The notes below the pieces were generated by a model. It was not told the DNA's origin, ran no database searches, and worked only from the letters and a program-made list of their open reading frames with translations. Position numbers and translations under genes: made by a program. From NCBI GenBank assembly GCA_016287975.1, contig JAEEXV010000261.1, positions 1-18,934 on the forward strand: a stretch of DNA of 18,934 bases, in the 5' to 3' direction. Source of the stretch: Lentisphaeria bacterium (GTDB lineage: Bacteria > Verrucomicrobiota > Lentisphaeria > Oligosphaerales > Oligosphaeraceae). This document shows, piece after piece, positions 1 through 7,698 of the stretch (position 1 is the first letter of the stretch; every line of letters begins with the position of its first letter).

Positions 1-1
1 C

Positions 2-197
2 CATGCCGACCACGCCGACCATGCCGACGAGCCGACCATGCCGACCATGCCGACGAGCCGACCATGCCGACCACGCCGACCATGCCGACCATGCCGACGA
101 GCCGACCATGCCGACCATGCCGACCATGCCGACCATGCCGCCCATGCCGACCATGCCGCCCCATGCCGACCATGCCGACCATGCCGACCATGCCGAC
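2..197. repeat. 9-bp minisatellite (CATGCCGAC units)
   Basis: About 22 head-to-tail units, mostly CATGCCGAC, with CACGCCGAC and CATGCCGCC variants and three 8-bp GAGCCGAC units. One extra C lies near 163. The array starts at the window edge and so probably extends further left. It stops 43 bases before the start of the glycoside hydrolase gene. It happens to stay open in several frames (Met-Pro-Thr, Asp-His-Ala and Arg-Pro-Cys repeats), which artificially lengthens the downstream reading frame; I do not think it is translated. Confidence 0.93.
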
Positions 198-239
198 ATG
201 CCAATAAGCCGACGATTTTCCCCATCTTCCCGTTCCACC

Positions 240-2675
240 ATGCTCCACCATCGCCCGATTCCCTTCTATTTCATCAACACGGCCGAACCAAACGCCCTCT
301 CGCAGTCCGAGGCGGACGCCGCGATGCGGCGAATGGCCGACCTGGGCTTCGGCGGCATCGTCCTCTTCAACAAGCCCCCGACTGGCTTCGACCGCGCGGG
401 ATATCTCTCCGACGCCTGGTTCGGGATGACGGGGAACTTCGTCCGCGCCGCCCTCAAGGAGGGGCTGGAACTGTGGGTCAACGACGGCTTCAACTTCCCG
501 CCTGGCGACGCGGGCGGCCGCATCGAGGCCCGCGACCCCGCCCTCAGGCAGCACCGCCTGCACCCGAACCCAGACGGGCGCCTGGAGGTCGTCGAGGTGC
601 CATGGGGCTTCCCCGCCTTCGAGGAACCCGAGAGTTCCGCGCTCTTCATCGAACTGGTCTACGAGGAATACCGCCGACGCCTCGGGCAATATTTCGGGCA
701 CGGCATCACGGGATTCTTCTCCGACGCCGACAACCGCCGCATCCTCCCGCACCTCATCCCCGAACTCAAGGGCGACAACTACTACCCCTGGAGCCGCCGA
801 TTCCCCGAACTCTTCCAGGAACGCTTCGGATACCGCGTCGAGGAGCGCCTCGCGGGGCTCTTCGGCGGCACCGACCCGCAGGTCGCCCGAGACTACTGGC
901 GCCTCGCGGGCGACCTCTACCAGCAGTGGTTCCGCAACAACCACGAATGGTGCCGACGGCACGGCCTCCTCTACACCTTCCACACCTCCGACACTGGCCC
1001 GCTGCGCCTCAAGGACTGCTTCCGAAGCTCCCTCTACAGCGAGGGGCAGGGCCTCGCCCTGCTCCGACATTCGGACTGCCCTGGCACCGACCACGAACTC
1101 CTCGAACTGGACGGCGGCACCCACTACGACCAGCGCCTCTTCCACCCCGCCGTCACCCTCGGCGGCGCCCCCGAACGCCTCCACGACCCGCACTTCGCCC
1201 GCACCGCGCTGGACGTGCGCGCCAAACTCGCAGGCTCCGCCGCGCACCTCTTCGGCAAAAAGCGCGCGATGTGCGAGATGTTCGCCGCCACCAACTGGGG
1301 CGCCACCTACGACCAGCTGCGCCGCATCGCCGCCTGGCAGATCCTGCAGGGCATCAACTTCATCGTACCGCACGCCGTCCACCACCGCTTCTTCGGCGAG
1401 ACAAAGTTCTTCGCGCCACCTGAATTCAGCCACACCACGCTGGCGGCGGGCCTCCGCGCCTTCAACGACATGCTCGCGCGCGCCTGCCGCGCCGCCAGCG
1501 ACGGCGAACTCGTCGCCCCGATCGGCGTACTCGACCCCACCGAGGCCGTCTGGCAGGGCGCCGACCCCGCCCCCTTCTTCACGCTCTGCGACCGCCTGAA
1601 CCGCCAGAGCATCGGCTATGCCATCTGCACCGAATCGGAGACGGGGCGCTTCGCGTGCGTCATCGACCCGCTCCGCGCGGACAATCCGCCGCCCCCCGCC
1701 CCCGACGCCACCTTCGACGGCGGCGAACTCGCCTGGATGCGCCGCCGCCTCGCCGACGGCGACGAATACCTCCTCGTCTCCAACATCTGGGCCGACCGCG
1801 AACTCGTCGGCACGGTGCGCTGGGGCCGCCGCCAATGGCGCATCGCCCTCGAACCAGGCGAGATCGCCGTCCTCGGCGGCCCCTACGAGGAATACCGCGC
1901 CCCCGCCGAAACCACCACGCGCCGCACGCTGCCGAAGGAGGCCCAGGTCCGCTTCCTGGCGCCCAACCTCGTCCCCTTCGAGCAGACGCTGGAGGTGGAG
2001 GCCGCCGCGCCCCTCGCCCTCCGCCTGCTCGTGCCCGAGGCGACTGGCGGCGTCCCCGCCCTTGGCGGCGTCCCGCTGGAGGGCGGCACGCCAGTCCGTG
2101 AATACGACGACGGCTACCTCGCCTACGCCGTCTCCCTCCCCGCGGGGCGCTCGACCATCCGCGTCTCCGCCCCCGCCCTCTTCCACACGCCATGCCTCCT
2201 CGTCGGCGACTTCGACGCCACCATCGACCGCCAGAACGACTGGCACCACCGCGCCTTCAAGCAGTACATGCTGGCCATCTACGCCCCCGAACGCATGGTC
2301 GTCCGCCTCGCCCCGCCCCTCGCCGCGCTCTCGACCGACCGCGGCTGGGAGCGGCAGGGACGCCCCTGCTACTCTGGCGCCGTCGAATACGACCTGGGCC
2401 GCCACGACCTCGCCCAGGACGAGTGGCTGCGCCTCCCCGCCGTCGCCGCCGTGGACGCCACGCTGCTCGTCGACGGCGCCGAGGCCGCCGCGCGCGCCTT
2501 CGCGCCCTATCTCTTCCCGCTGCCTACGGGCACGCACCGCCTCGCGCTGCGCGTCACTGGCTCCATGGCCAACCGCCTGGAGCGCCATGCCGCGCCCGCG
2601 GGGCTGCTCGCCCCGCCCGAAATCGTCTCGTTCCAGGAATCCCCCACCCCAAAAACAAAGGAGCAACCCAAATGA
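240..2675 (+). CDS. putative glycoside hydrolase (GH106/GH42-like, TIM barrel plus beta-sandwich)
   Basis: An 811-residue protein. The frame is open back to position 3, but that part is only the tandem repeat. Recognisable protein begins right after the ATG at 240 (PIPFYFINTAEPN, then a GFGGIVLFNKPPTGF strand-loop), so I start there. No Shine-Dalgarno sequence precedes it, so the start is uncertain. The N-terminal half has features of large barrel glycosidases: ELWVNDGFNFPPGDAGG, a FFSDADN segment, YTFHTSDTG, and CEMFAATNWGATYDQLRRIA followed by WQILQGINFIVPHAVHH. The last resembles the acid-bearing strand and 'GiN..vlH' strand of GH106/GH42-type enzymes. The C-terminal 350 residues look like beta-rich accessory domains. 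No signal peptide is visible, suggesting an intracellular enzyme acting on imported oligosaccharide. Its stop overlaps the SIS gene start, implying one operon. Substrate is unknown; the family call is by motif resemblance. Confidence 0.6.
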   Translation: MLHHRPIPFYFINTAEPNALSQSEADAAMRRMADLGFGGIVLFNKPPTGFDRAGYLSDAWFGMTGNFVRAALKEGLELWVNDGFNFPPGDAGGRIEARDPALRQHRLHPNPDGRLEVVEVPWGFPAFEEPESSALFIELVYEEYRRRLGQYFGHGITGFFSDADNRRILPHLIPELKGDNYYPWSRRFPELFQERFGYRVEERLAGLFGGTDPQVARDYWRLAGDLYQQWFRNNHEWCRRHGLLYTFHTSDTGPLRLKDCFRSSLYSEGQGLALLRHSDCPGTDHELLELDGGTHYDQRLFHPAVTLGGAPERLHDPHFARTALDVRAKLAGSAAHLFGKKRAMCEMFAATNWGATYDQLRRIAAWQILQGINFIVPHAVHHRFFGETKFFAPPEFSHTTLAAGLRAFNDMLARACRAASDGELVAPIGVLDPTEAVWQGADPAPFFTLCDRLNRQSIGYAICTESETGRFACVIDPLRADNPPPPAPDATFDGGELAWMRRRLADGDEYLLVSNIWADRELVGTVRWGRRQWRIALEPGEIAVLGGPYEEYRAPAETTTRRTLPKEAQVRFLAPNLVPFEQTLEVEAAAPLALRLLVPEATGGVPALGGVPLEGGTPVREYDDGYLAYAVSLPAGRSTIRVSAPALFHTPCLLVGDFDATIDRQNDWHHRAFKQYMLAIYAPERMVVRLAPPLAALSTDRGWERQGRPCYSGAVEYDLGRHDLAQDEWLRLPAVAAVDATLLVDGAEAAARAFAPYLFPLPTGTHRLALRVTGSMANRLERHAAPAGLLAPPEIVSFQESPTPKTKEQPK

Positions 2676-3430
2676 GCCGTCTGATCCAGGAATACACCGA
2701 CGCCTGCACCTCCATCATCCAGCAAATCGCCAAGGAGGAGGAACCCAAGATCCTCGCCGCCGCCGAACTCCTCTCCGACAAGGTCCTTGAAGGCCGCCTC
2801 ATCAACATCTACGGCGCGGGCGGCCACTCCGCCATCGCCGCCATGGAGATCTTCTGGCGCGCGGGCGGCCTCGCCAACATCAACGCCATGTTCCCCGCAG
2901 GCACCAACATCATCTCCGCATACCCCACCACCGCCAAGGTCGTCGGCCTCGCCCCCTATATCCTCAACTACTACGAGGTCAACCAGGACGACGTCCTCAT
3001 CCTCGTCAACTTCTACGGCCTCAACATCACCGCCGTCGACGTCGCCCTCGAGGCCAAGGCACGGGGCGTCAGGCTCATCACCGTCAACGCCCACAAGTTC
3101 GCCCAGAAGGTGCCCAAGGACTTCATCTGGCGCCATCCCAGCAAGAAGAACATCAACGAACTCGCCGACATCGACATCGACAACCACGTCCCCTATCCCG
3201 ACGCCATCCTCAAGGTCGACGGCATCGAGGAGGAGATCACCCCCACCGCCACCATCCTAACCTGCTTCACCCTGAACCTCATCATGTCCGAGACCATCCG
3301 CCTCATCAAGGAAAAGGGCGGCAGCCCCGAAATCTGGGTCAGCAACAACATCCCGGGCTGCGACGAGCACAACAGGCCCATCCTCGAAAAGTACCGCCAC
3401 CGCATCCACCACCTCTACCCCGTCTGGTAG
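2672..3430 (+). CDS. SIS-domain protein (sugar phosphate isomerase/binding family)
   Basis: A 252-residue protein starting at an ATG that overlaps the previous stop (ATGA), with a good AAAGGAG site at 2657-2663, 8 bases upstream. The SIS fold is visible: an N-terminal helix (residues 1-35), then the phosphosugar-binding segment INIYGAGGHSAIAAMEIFWRAGG (about 44-66). A second strand follows (DDVLILVNFYGLNITAVDVALEAKARGVRLITVNA), with the usual alternation of strand, Ser/Asn-rich turn and helix. It resembles the UPF0309/SIS group of 240-250 residues, known or presumed to bind phosphorylated (amino)sugars. Translational coupling to the glycosidase gene suggests it handles the phosphosugar derived from the released monosaccharide, but the exact reaction cannot be read from the sequence. 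Codon use matches the neighbours. Confidence 0.85.
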   Translation: MSRLIQEYTDACTSIIQQIAKEEEPKILAAAELLSDKVLEGRLINIYGAGGHSAIAAMEIFWRAGGLANINAMFPAGTNIISAYPTTAKVVGLAPYILNYYEVNQDDVLILVNFYGLNITAVDVALEAKARGVRLITVNAHKFAQKVPKDFIWRHPSKKNINELADIDIDNHVPYPDAILKVDGIEEEITPTATILTCFTLNLIMSETIRLIKEKGGSPEIWVSNNIPGCDEHNRPILEKYRHRIHHLYPVW

Positions 3431-3440
3431 ATCCGCCCGC

Positions 3441-3550
3441 AATGGGCTGGCACGCGGAATGTGCCGACTGCGTCGCGCTCCAGCGTGCCGCCCAATCCTC
3501 GCCTGCGGAGCAACGGGAGGGCCGCGCTCCAGCGCGGCCGGCCAATCGGC
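3441..3550. repeat. palindromic REP-like stem-loops downstream of the SIS gene
   Basis: Two adjacent inverted repeats. GGCACGC (3449-3455) pairs with GCGTGCC (3483-3489); an alternative inner pairing is GGCAC with GTGCC (3461-3465). A perfect 9-bp palindrome, GGCCGCGCT-CC-AGCGCGGCC, occupies 3520-3539. The strings GCGCTCCAGCG and GCCAATC / GCCCAATC occur in both halves, so this looks like a duplicated REP-type unit. It could also help end the SIS transcript, but there is no T-run directly after the stem. Confidence 0.5.
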
Positions 3551-3791
3551 AATTTTCGGCATGGCTCAACATTGGGTGACACCCGCTGGCACGTCCCGCC
3601 TGGATCTTGTCTTGGCCCCCACTTTGGCTGGCCACTTGAACCATGCGTTTTTATCGCCCCGCCTGGGGAAACGCGCATTGCAAAAAATCTAATTTGATTG
3701 ATATCCTTCTAAACAAGGTGCCGCAAAATCGGAACGCGGCGGTGCCTTTAGATGGAAACTACATTTGGCACAATCTATGCTAATGCCAGAT
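3551..3791. other. intergenic stretch, no gene seen
   Basis: No credible coding frame: the short open frames lack a ribosome site and resemble nothing. Base composition becomes more AT-rich from about 3675 (AAAAAATCTAATTTGATTGA), so a promoter for the downstream Sel1 gene probably lies in 3675-3790. TTGGCA at 3765-3770 matches a -35 box at 5 of 6 positions, but no convincing -10 lies 16-18 bases after it. No tRNA or other known RNA is recognised. Confidence 0.45.
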
Positions 3792-3902
3792 ATGTGATTC
3801 ATTCAAGCCAAAGGCTCTAACAGCAACTTTCTGGGATCAATCCACTTCGGTCCAGCCGAAGCGGAGTCTTGCCGCCGTGAGGCGGGCCTGAATGAATCAC
3901 AT
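3792..3902 (+). ncRNA. structured three-way-junction element, copy 1
   Basis: Outer arms ATGTGATTCATTCAAGCC (3792-3809) and 3885-3902 pair over 18 bp with a single A-C mismatch. Inside, AAGGCTCT (3811-3818) pairs with GGAGTCTT (3863-3870), enclosing CAGCAA (3821-3826) and a CTTCGG-tccag-CCGAAG hairpin (3845-3861). A CGCC-GTGA-GGCG hairpin with a GNRA-type tetraloop sits at 3873-3884 on the 3' side. A homologous copy lies on the minus strand at 7765-7897 and shares the arms, AAAGGCTCT, CAGCAA, GGAGTCTTGC and AGGCGGGC. The 3' arm contains ATG codons 3892 and 3901 of the Sel1-repeat gene. It could be a leader RNA, a free-standing RNA or a MITE/REP-like element with terminal inverted repeats. It matches no riboswitch class I can recall. 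Confidence 0.7.
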
Positions 3903-5406
3903 GTCCGACTTCCATTGCAAACCTTCCGTCTTTGAAACCATGAAGAAACGCCAAAAGAAAGAGGTGTTTGAGCCTGTCCGTGAGGTGGATCAAAAGTTGC
4001 ATCTCGCCTGCAGGGAATTGTCCATCGCGAAGATCGGGGCCGCCATCGCGGAGGGCGCGGACGTCAACGCGCCGGACAGAAAGCATCTGGCGGCGCCGAT
4101 TGACATGGTCGTCGCTGCTGCCGCTTGCGGTGGGCGAGATCAGTATTTCGCCGACCTGCCAAGGCAGGCGAAAGTCCACAAGGCCATTGACCTCCTGCTT
4201 GCACATGGCGCGGCGCCAGATGGAATCACGGAGGACGACAGTCCCCTCAAGTATTTTTCGTGGCTGTACTTCGATCCGTATCTTGTCCGAAGGCTATGCG
4301 CCGCAGGCGCCGAGGTCAATTCAGTCCATGATGGGTGCACGATATATGATTTGACCGGAATGGAAAGCATCTTCCTCGAATCCACTGGAAATGAAGAGTA
4401 TATTTGGAAACTCAACCAGGTGGTCGCGGTTTTGGAAGAGTTCGGCGCGAAGTCAGCCACCCCCCGACCCGACCCGCGGGACCTCGACTTCGAACAGCGG
4501 CTCGCCTGCGCGCGCAACGGAGACGCCGAGGCGCAGTATTGGCTTGGAATGGACTATGAGTCTGACGAAGACTACGTCAAGGCGGTGAAATGGTTCCGCA
4601 GGGCCGCCGCCCAGGGCGAGGCGCGGGCGCAATACGAATTGGGGACGTGCTCGCGGCTTGGCCAGGGTGTCCCGCAGGACTATGCCGAGGCGGTGAACTG
4701 GTATCGCATGGCGGCGGAGCAGGGATGTGCGGAGGCGCAATGCGACCTCGGAGTGTGCTATGAACAAGGCCTTGGCGTCCCGAAGGACTTCGCCGAAGCG
4801 GTGAAATGGACGCGCAAGGCCGCCGAACAAGACGATGTGACGGCGCAGGCCAATCTCGGACTCTATTATGATCATGGCAAAGGCGTCCCGCAGGACTATG
4901 CCGTGGCGGTGAAGTGGTATCGTAAGGCAGCCGAACAGGGAGATGCGCACGCGCAGTTCAATCTCGGTTCGTTTTACGATCATGGCGAGGGCGTCGCGCA
5001 AGATAGTTCCCAGGCGAAGCATTGGTATCTCAAGGCCGCGAAACAGGGACATGCGCAGGCGCAATGCAACCTGGGAGTTTGTCATGCCCATGACCAGCAA
5101 TACGACAAGGCGGTGTTCTGGTTTCAAAAAGCCGCCGCGCAGGGGGATGCTTTGGCGAAGTGTCATCTTGGTGATGCCCATCGACTGGGCCTGGGAGTCG
5201 AAAAGGACATCGCCATTGCAGCGAAATTTAACCGCGAGGCCGCCACACAGGGCCTGGCGAATGGGCAGTACGAGTTCGGAAAATGTCTCGAACGCGGCTT
5301 GGGAGTCGAACCGAGCCGTGAAGATGCGCTGGATTGGTATCGCAAGGCCGCCGCACAAGGGCATGCCGAAGCCAAGACTGCCCTTGCGCGGCTCGGTGCC
5401 ACATAG
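3892..5406 (+). CDS. ankyrin-like / Sel1 (TPR-like) repeat protein
   Basis: A 504-residue protein. Residues about 40-155 look like two to three ankyrin-type units (AAIAEGADVNAPD, AIDLLLAHGAAPDG, RRLCAAGAEVNSVHDG). From residue 211 there are eight Sel1 units with the pattern AxAQxxLGxxYxxGxGVxxDxxxAxxWYRKAAxQG: 211-242, 243-278, 279-314, 315-350, 351-386, 387-418, 419-454 and 455-490. Units 1 and 6 are 32 residues because they lack the GxGV turn; the others are 36. Such solenoids bind other proteins. No signal peptide is seen. The ATG at 3892 has a weak GAGG (3879-3882), but both 3892 and 3901 lie in the 3' arm of the structured element; ATG 3940 is a possible alternative start. Codon use is less C-ending than in neighbours, hinting at acquisition. 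A host- or signalling-related scaffold is plausible; the function is unknown. Confidence 0.9.
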   Translation: MNHMSDFHCKPSVFETMKKRQKKEVFEPVREVDQKLHLACRELSIAKIGAAIAEGADVNAPDRKHLAAPIDMVVAAAACGGRDQYFADLPRQAKVHKAIDLLLAHGAAPDGITEDDSPLKYFSWLYFDPYLVRRLCAAGAEVNSVHDGCTIYDLTGMESIFLESTGNEEYIWKLNQVVAVLEEFGAKSATPRPDPRDLDFEQRLACARNGDAEAQYWLGMDYESDEDYVKAVKWFRRAAAQGEARAQYELGTCSRLGQGVPQDYAEAVNWYRMAAEQGCAEAQCDLGVCYEQGLGVPKDFAEAVKWTRKAAEQDDVTAQANLGLYYDHGKGVPQDYAVAVKWYRKAAEQGDAHAQFNLGSFYDHGEGVAQDSSQAKHWYLKAAKQGHAQAQCNLGVCHAHDQQYDKAVFWFQKAAAQGDALAKCHLGDAHRLGLGVEKDIAIAAKFNREAATQGLANGQYEFGKCLERGLGVEPSREDALDWYRKAAAQGHAEAKTALARLGAT

Positions 5407-5446
5407 ACGCCCGCCCCCCCCGCCGCCAACGCGGGCGGGGGGGCGT
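5407..5446. terminator. GC-rich hairpin between convergent genes
   Basis: Begins directly after the Sel1 stop codon. ACGCCC plus a run of eight C (5407-5421) pairs with the run of seven G and GCGT (5431-5446), forming about 15 bp with small bulges around the loop CGCCAAC. It lies between two genes that end facing each other, so a bidirectional transcription stop is likely, although neither side has a T-tract. Confidence 0.6.
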
Positions 5447-5457
5447 GCGCGAGGCCG

Positions 5458-6045
5458 TTATTTTCGGATCCAGCAGTTGAGCACCTCGCCGATATACATT
5501 GTGTGGGGGCCCATTCCGTTGCCGTAGATGGCCTTGATCTCAGGCGGGACCTGGTCGAGCGCGAGCACCGTCTTGAAGAGGGTGCGGCATTCGATGGCGA
5601 TGGTCGCCTCCTGGAAAATCGGGTTGCCCTGCGGCGTGAAGACCGCGTGGAGACCCGCCGCCTTCAACTTGTCGCCGTCCCGCCCCGAATGCGTGCCGAT
5701 GTACTGCAGCGCGGGACGGTATTCGCGCTTGAAGTAGGTCACCGTGAACTGCGGGTATTTCTCCATGTATTTCCAGGTGTGACGGCTGGAGGAGACATAG
5801 ACCGTCACCACCGGGCGCCGCCACAGCACGCCGATGCCGCCCCAGCCGATGGTCATCGCGTTGAAGTCGCCTGGCTTGCCCGCCGCCAGCGCCATCCAGT
5901 CGTCGCGGAAGAGCTTGACCGCCGAGCCGATGCGGCTCACATCCAGTTTCTCCCACTCCGCCCCCATCTTCGGCGCATCCGCCGCCAGCAGCGGCAGCAG
6001 CGCCAGCGCACCCAACAACATCCCCAGAATGATTTGCTTCCGCAT
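5458..6045 (-). CDS. exported flavin reductase-like (FMN-binding split barrel) protein
   Basis: A 195-residue protein. I start at the ATG at 6045 because TCTCCTT at 6054-6060 gives an AAGGAGA site 8 bases upstream and because a signal peptide follows at once: MRKQ, then IILGMLLGALALLPLLAA and probable cleavage before DAPK. The mature part matches the flavin reductase-like split-barrel family: DWMALAAGKPGDFNAMTIGWGGIGVLWRRPVVTVYV, then HTWKYMEKYPQFTVTYF and YIGTHSGRDGDKLKAAGL, ending in MYIGEVLNCWIRK. Most relatives are cytoplasmic NAD(P)H:FMN reductases or flavin binders, so the export signal is unusual and suggests a periplasmic redox or flavin-binding role. It follows the DUF2828 gene by 82 bases on the same strand and may be co-transcribed with it. 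Confidence 0.82.
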   Translation of the reverse strand: MRKQIILGMLLGALALLPLLAADAPKMGAEWEKLDVSRIGSAVKLFRDDWMALAAGKPGDFNAMTIGWGGIGVLWRRPVVTVYVSSSRHTWKYMEKYPQFTVTYFKREYRPALQYIGTHSGRDGDKLKAAGLHAVFTPQGNPIFQEATIAIECRTLFKTVLALDQVPPEIKAIYGNGMGPHTMYIGEVLNCWIRK

Positions 6046-6074
6046 CGTCCGACTCTCCTTTTGTGCATGGTGAA

Positions 6075-6093
6075 CCGAGGGAACGCCCCTCGG
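6075..6093. other. intercistronic stem-loop
   Basis: CCGAGGG (6075-6081) and CCCTCGG (6087-6093) form a perfect 7-bp stem with a 5-base loop in the gap between the DUF2828 stop and the flavin-reductase start. No T-run follows on the minus strand. It could be an mRNA-stability element, an attenuator or another small genomic palindrome. Confidence 0.4.
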
Positions 6094-6127
6094 CATGACA
6101 CATAAGATACCGTCTGGACGCGGTTTT

Positions 6128-7669
6128 TCACGCCTTGGCGGCGAAGGCCTCCTCCACGGGGAGGTAGCGCGGACTGCCCAGCGCCTTCAGCAGCACCTTC
6201 AGCGGATCCAGTTCCTGCGAGAAGACCATTTCGGCTGTGGACGGGCTGAAGCCCGAGACCAGCGCCAGTCCAGCGGCGTTCTGCCGCAGCGGCACCGTCA
6301 TCGTGCGCGAGGCGATGTTCCAGAAGACGAGCCGAGGCAGGCGGTAGCCGTGCTCCTCGTAGCGGCGCCGCAGCCCCTCGAAGAGCGCCTCGTCCGCGTC
6401 GCCGACGGTCGCGGCATCGAACTCCATGTCCGACAGAACCAGGATGCTCCCAGGCAGTTCCGTCTGCGGCAGATGACGTTTGCGGGCCGTCTGCAGGATC
6501 AGGTCGAAGGTGCGCTCGATATTGGTGTTCGCGCATTCATCGTGCGCGATGCACGTTTCGAGTTTCTGCCGCAGGGTGGTGCAGCCGTTCAGGGAGACCA
6601 GTTGCGGTTTTTCGGAGAAGGTGATGAACTGTCCATGGAAGGCCCCCGCCATCCGTTCGGAGAAGTAGATCGCCAGGCTCCGCGCCACGTCGTGGCAGGT
6701 CACCCCGCCGTTTCCGACAAAAGTGCCCATCGACCCCGAGCCGTCGACCACGCACAGCGTGTCCGCGCCTCGGCCGCGCACATAGTCGGGCAGCGCCTTC
6801 CACATCTCCTCCAGCGTCGGATCCACCTGCGGACGCAAGCCGTCCGTCAGGCAGCGCTCCGCATCCATGTACTGGTGGACGATGTCATACGGGAACGCGA
6901 CCCCGCTGTGGATCTGCCGCTCCCCTTTCTTCACCGACTCCAGAAAGGCCAAGCGGCGCTCCATGTCGTGCCGCAGAAACGCCTCCCGATAGAGGAGGTT
7001 GGCCTTCGAGGGAACCGCCCCGTAGTCGATGCTCCCCCACGCGCTGGCGGTCATCTTGACCTCCACGACCTGCAAGTACGCACGCAGTTCCACCAGCGCC
7101 TTGCGGTACGCGCGCTCCGTCAGCCCCAGCCCGCGCCAGATCCGCCCCGCCAGCGCACGCGTCGCCGACGACGACGCGTTGCTGGAAGGCAGCCATTTCG
7201 CCAGCAGCGAGACGGGCTTCCCCGCTTGCAGGCGCCGACGGTCCGCCTCCAGTTGATGCCGAATCTCCGACAGCGCGGCATCCGCCACGGCCTCCACCGC
7301 GCACAGTTCCGCGACCGCGTCCCAGCGATGGTATTCGGGGATCAGCCCGACGACCTGCCGCAGCGCATCTGGATGCTCCTCCGCAAGCCATTGCAGGCAC
7401 ACCCGAAACAGCCGACGCTCCCCCAGCCCGCAGCGCACGTCCCCCGCGAAAAACAGCATCTTCAGCGCCAGCAGCGGCGATTCCTCCCACACCGCCTGGA
7501 AATCCGCCCGAATCTTCGACTCGCGGCAATTGCGATAGGACGACACGCGGAAGTTGAAGTCCAGCAACTTCTCTCCGCTGGACACATAGCCCGCCGCGCC
7601 ATTCTCCGTCAACTGATTCTGCGACGCCAGTTCCGCGCCGAGAGCATTGGCAAATGCTTCCATTGTCAT
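6128..7669 (-). CDS. DUF2828 / von Willebrand A (Ro60-like) protein
   Basis: A 513-residue protein starting at ATG 7669, with AAGGAGA at 7677-7683 seven bases upstream. The N-terminal two thirds are helical: LALKMLFFAGDVRCGLGERRLFRVCLQWL (69-95), the IPEYHRWD motif (110-117), and SKANLLYREAFLRHD further on. The C-terminal third is a vWA domain with an intact metal site: DGSGS at 309-313, Thr382 in NTNIERTF and Asp414 in LSDMEFD. The ending, RLVFWNIASR...ALVSGFSP, is typical of DUF2828. DUF2828 resembles TROVE/Ro60 proteins, which are HEAT-like rings joined to a vWA domain that bind small structured RNAs; RNA binding here is inferred, not shown. Its leader carries two structured repeats (7699-7897), which makes the Ro/Y-RNA analogy worth testing. 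The flavin-reductase-like gene follows downstream. Confidence 0.82.
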   Translation of the reverse strand: MTMEAFANALGAELASQNQLTENGAAGYVSSGEKLLDFNFRVSSYRNCRESKIRADFQAVWEESPLLALKMLFFAGDVRCGLGERRLFRVCLQWLAEEHPDALRQVVGLIPEYHRWDAVAELCAVEAVADAALSEIRHQLEADRRRLQAGKPVSLLAKWLPSSNASSSATRALAGRIWRGLGLTERAYRKALVELRAYLQVVEVKMTASAWGSIDYGAVPSKANLLYREAFLRHDMERRLAFLESVKKGERQIHSGVAFPYDIVHQYMDAERCLTDGLRPQVDPTLEEMWKALPDYVRGRGADTLCVVDGSGSMGTFVGNGGVTCHDVARSLAIYFSERMAGAFHGQFITFSEKPQLVSLNGCTTLRQKLETCIAHDECANTNIERTFDLILQTARKRHLPQTELPGSILVLSDMEFDAATVGDADEALFEGLRRRYEEHGYRLPRLVFWNIASRTMTVPLRQNAAGLALVSGFSPSTAEMVFSQELDPLKVLLKALGSPRYLPVEEAFAAKA

Positions 7670-7698
7670 AGTGCTTTCTCCTTGCCCTCCCCCGAACC

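Noticed and set aside
3..239. Possible 79-residue N-terminal extension of the glycosidase
   Set aside because: It is only the translated 9-bp repeat (Met-Pro-Thr / Asp-His-Ala) plus a short Ser/Arg stretch without a ribosome site.
3459..3697. Short open frames of 77-78 codons after the SIS gene
   Set aside because: They run through the palindromic repeats, lack ribosome sites and resemble no family.
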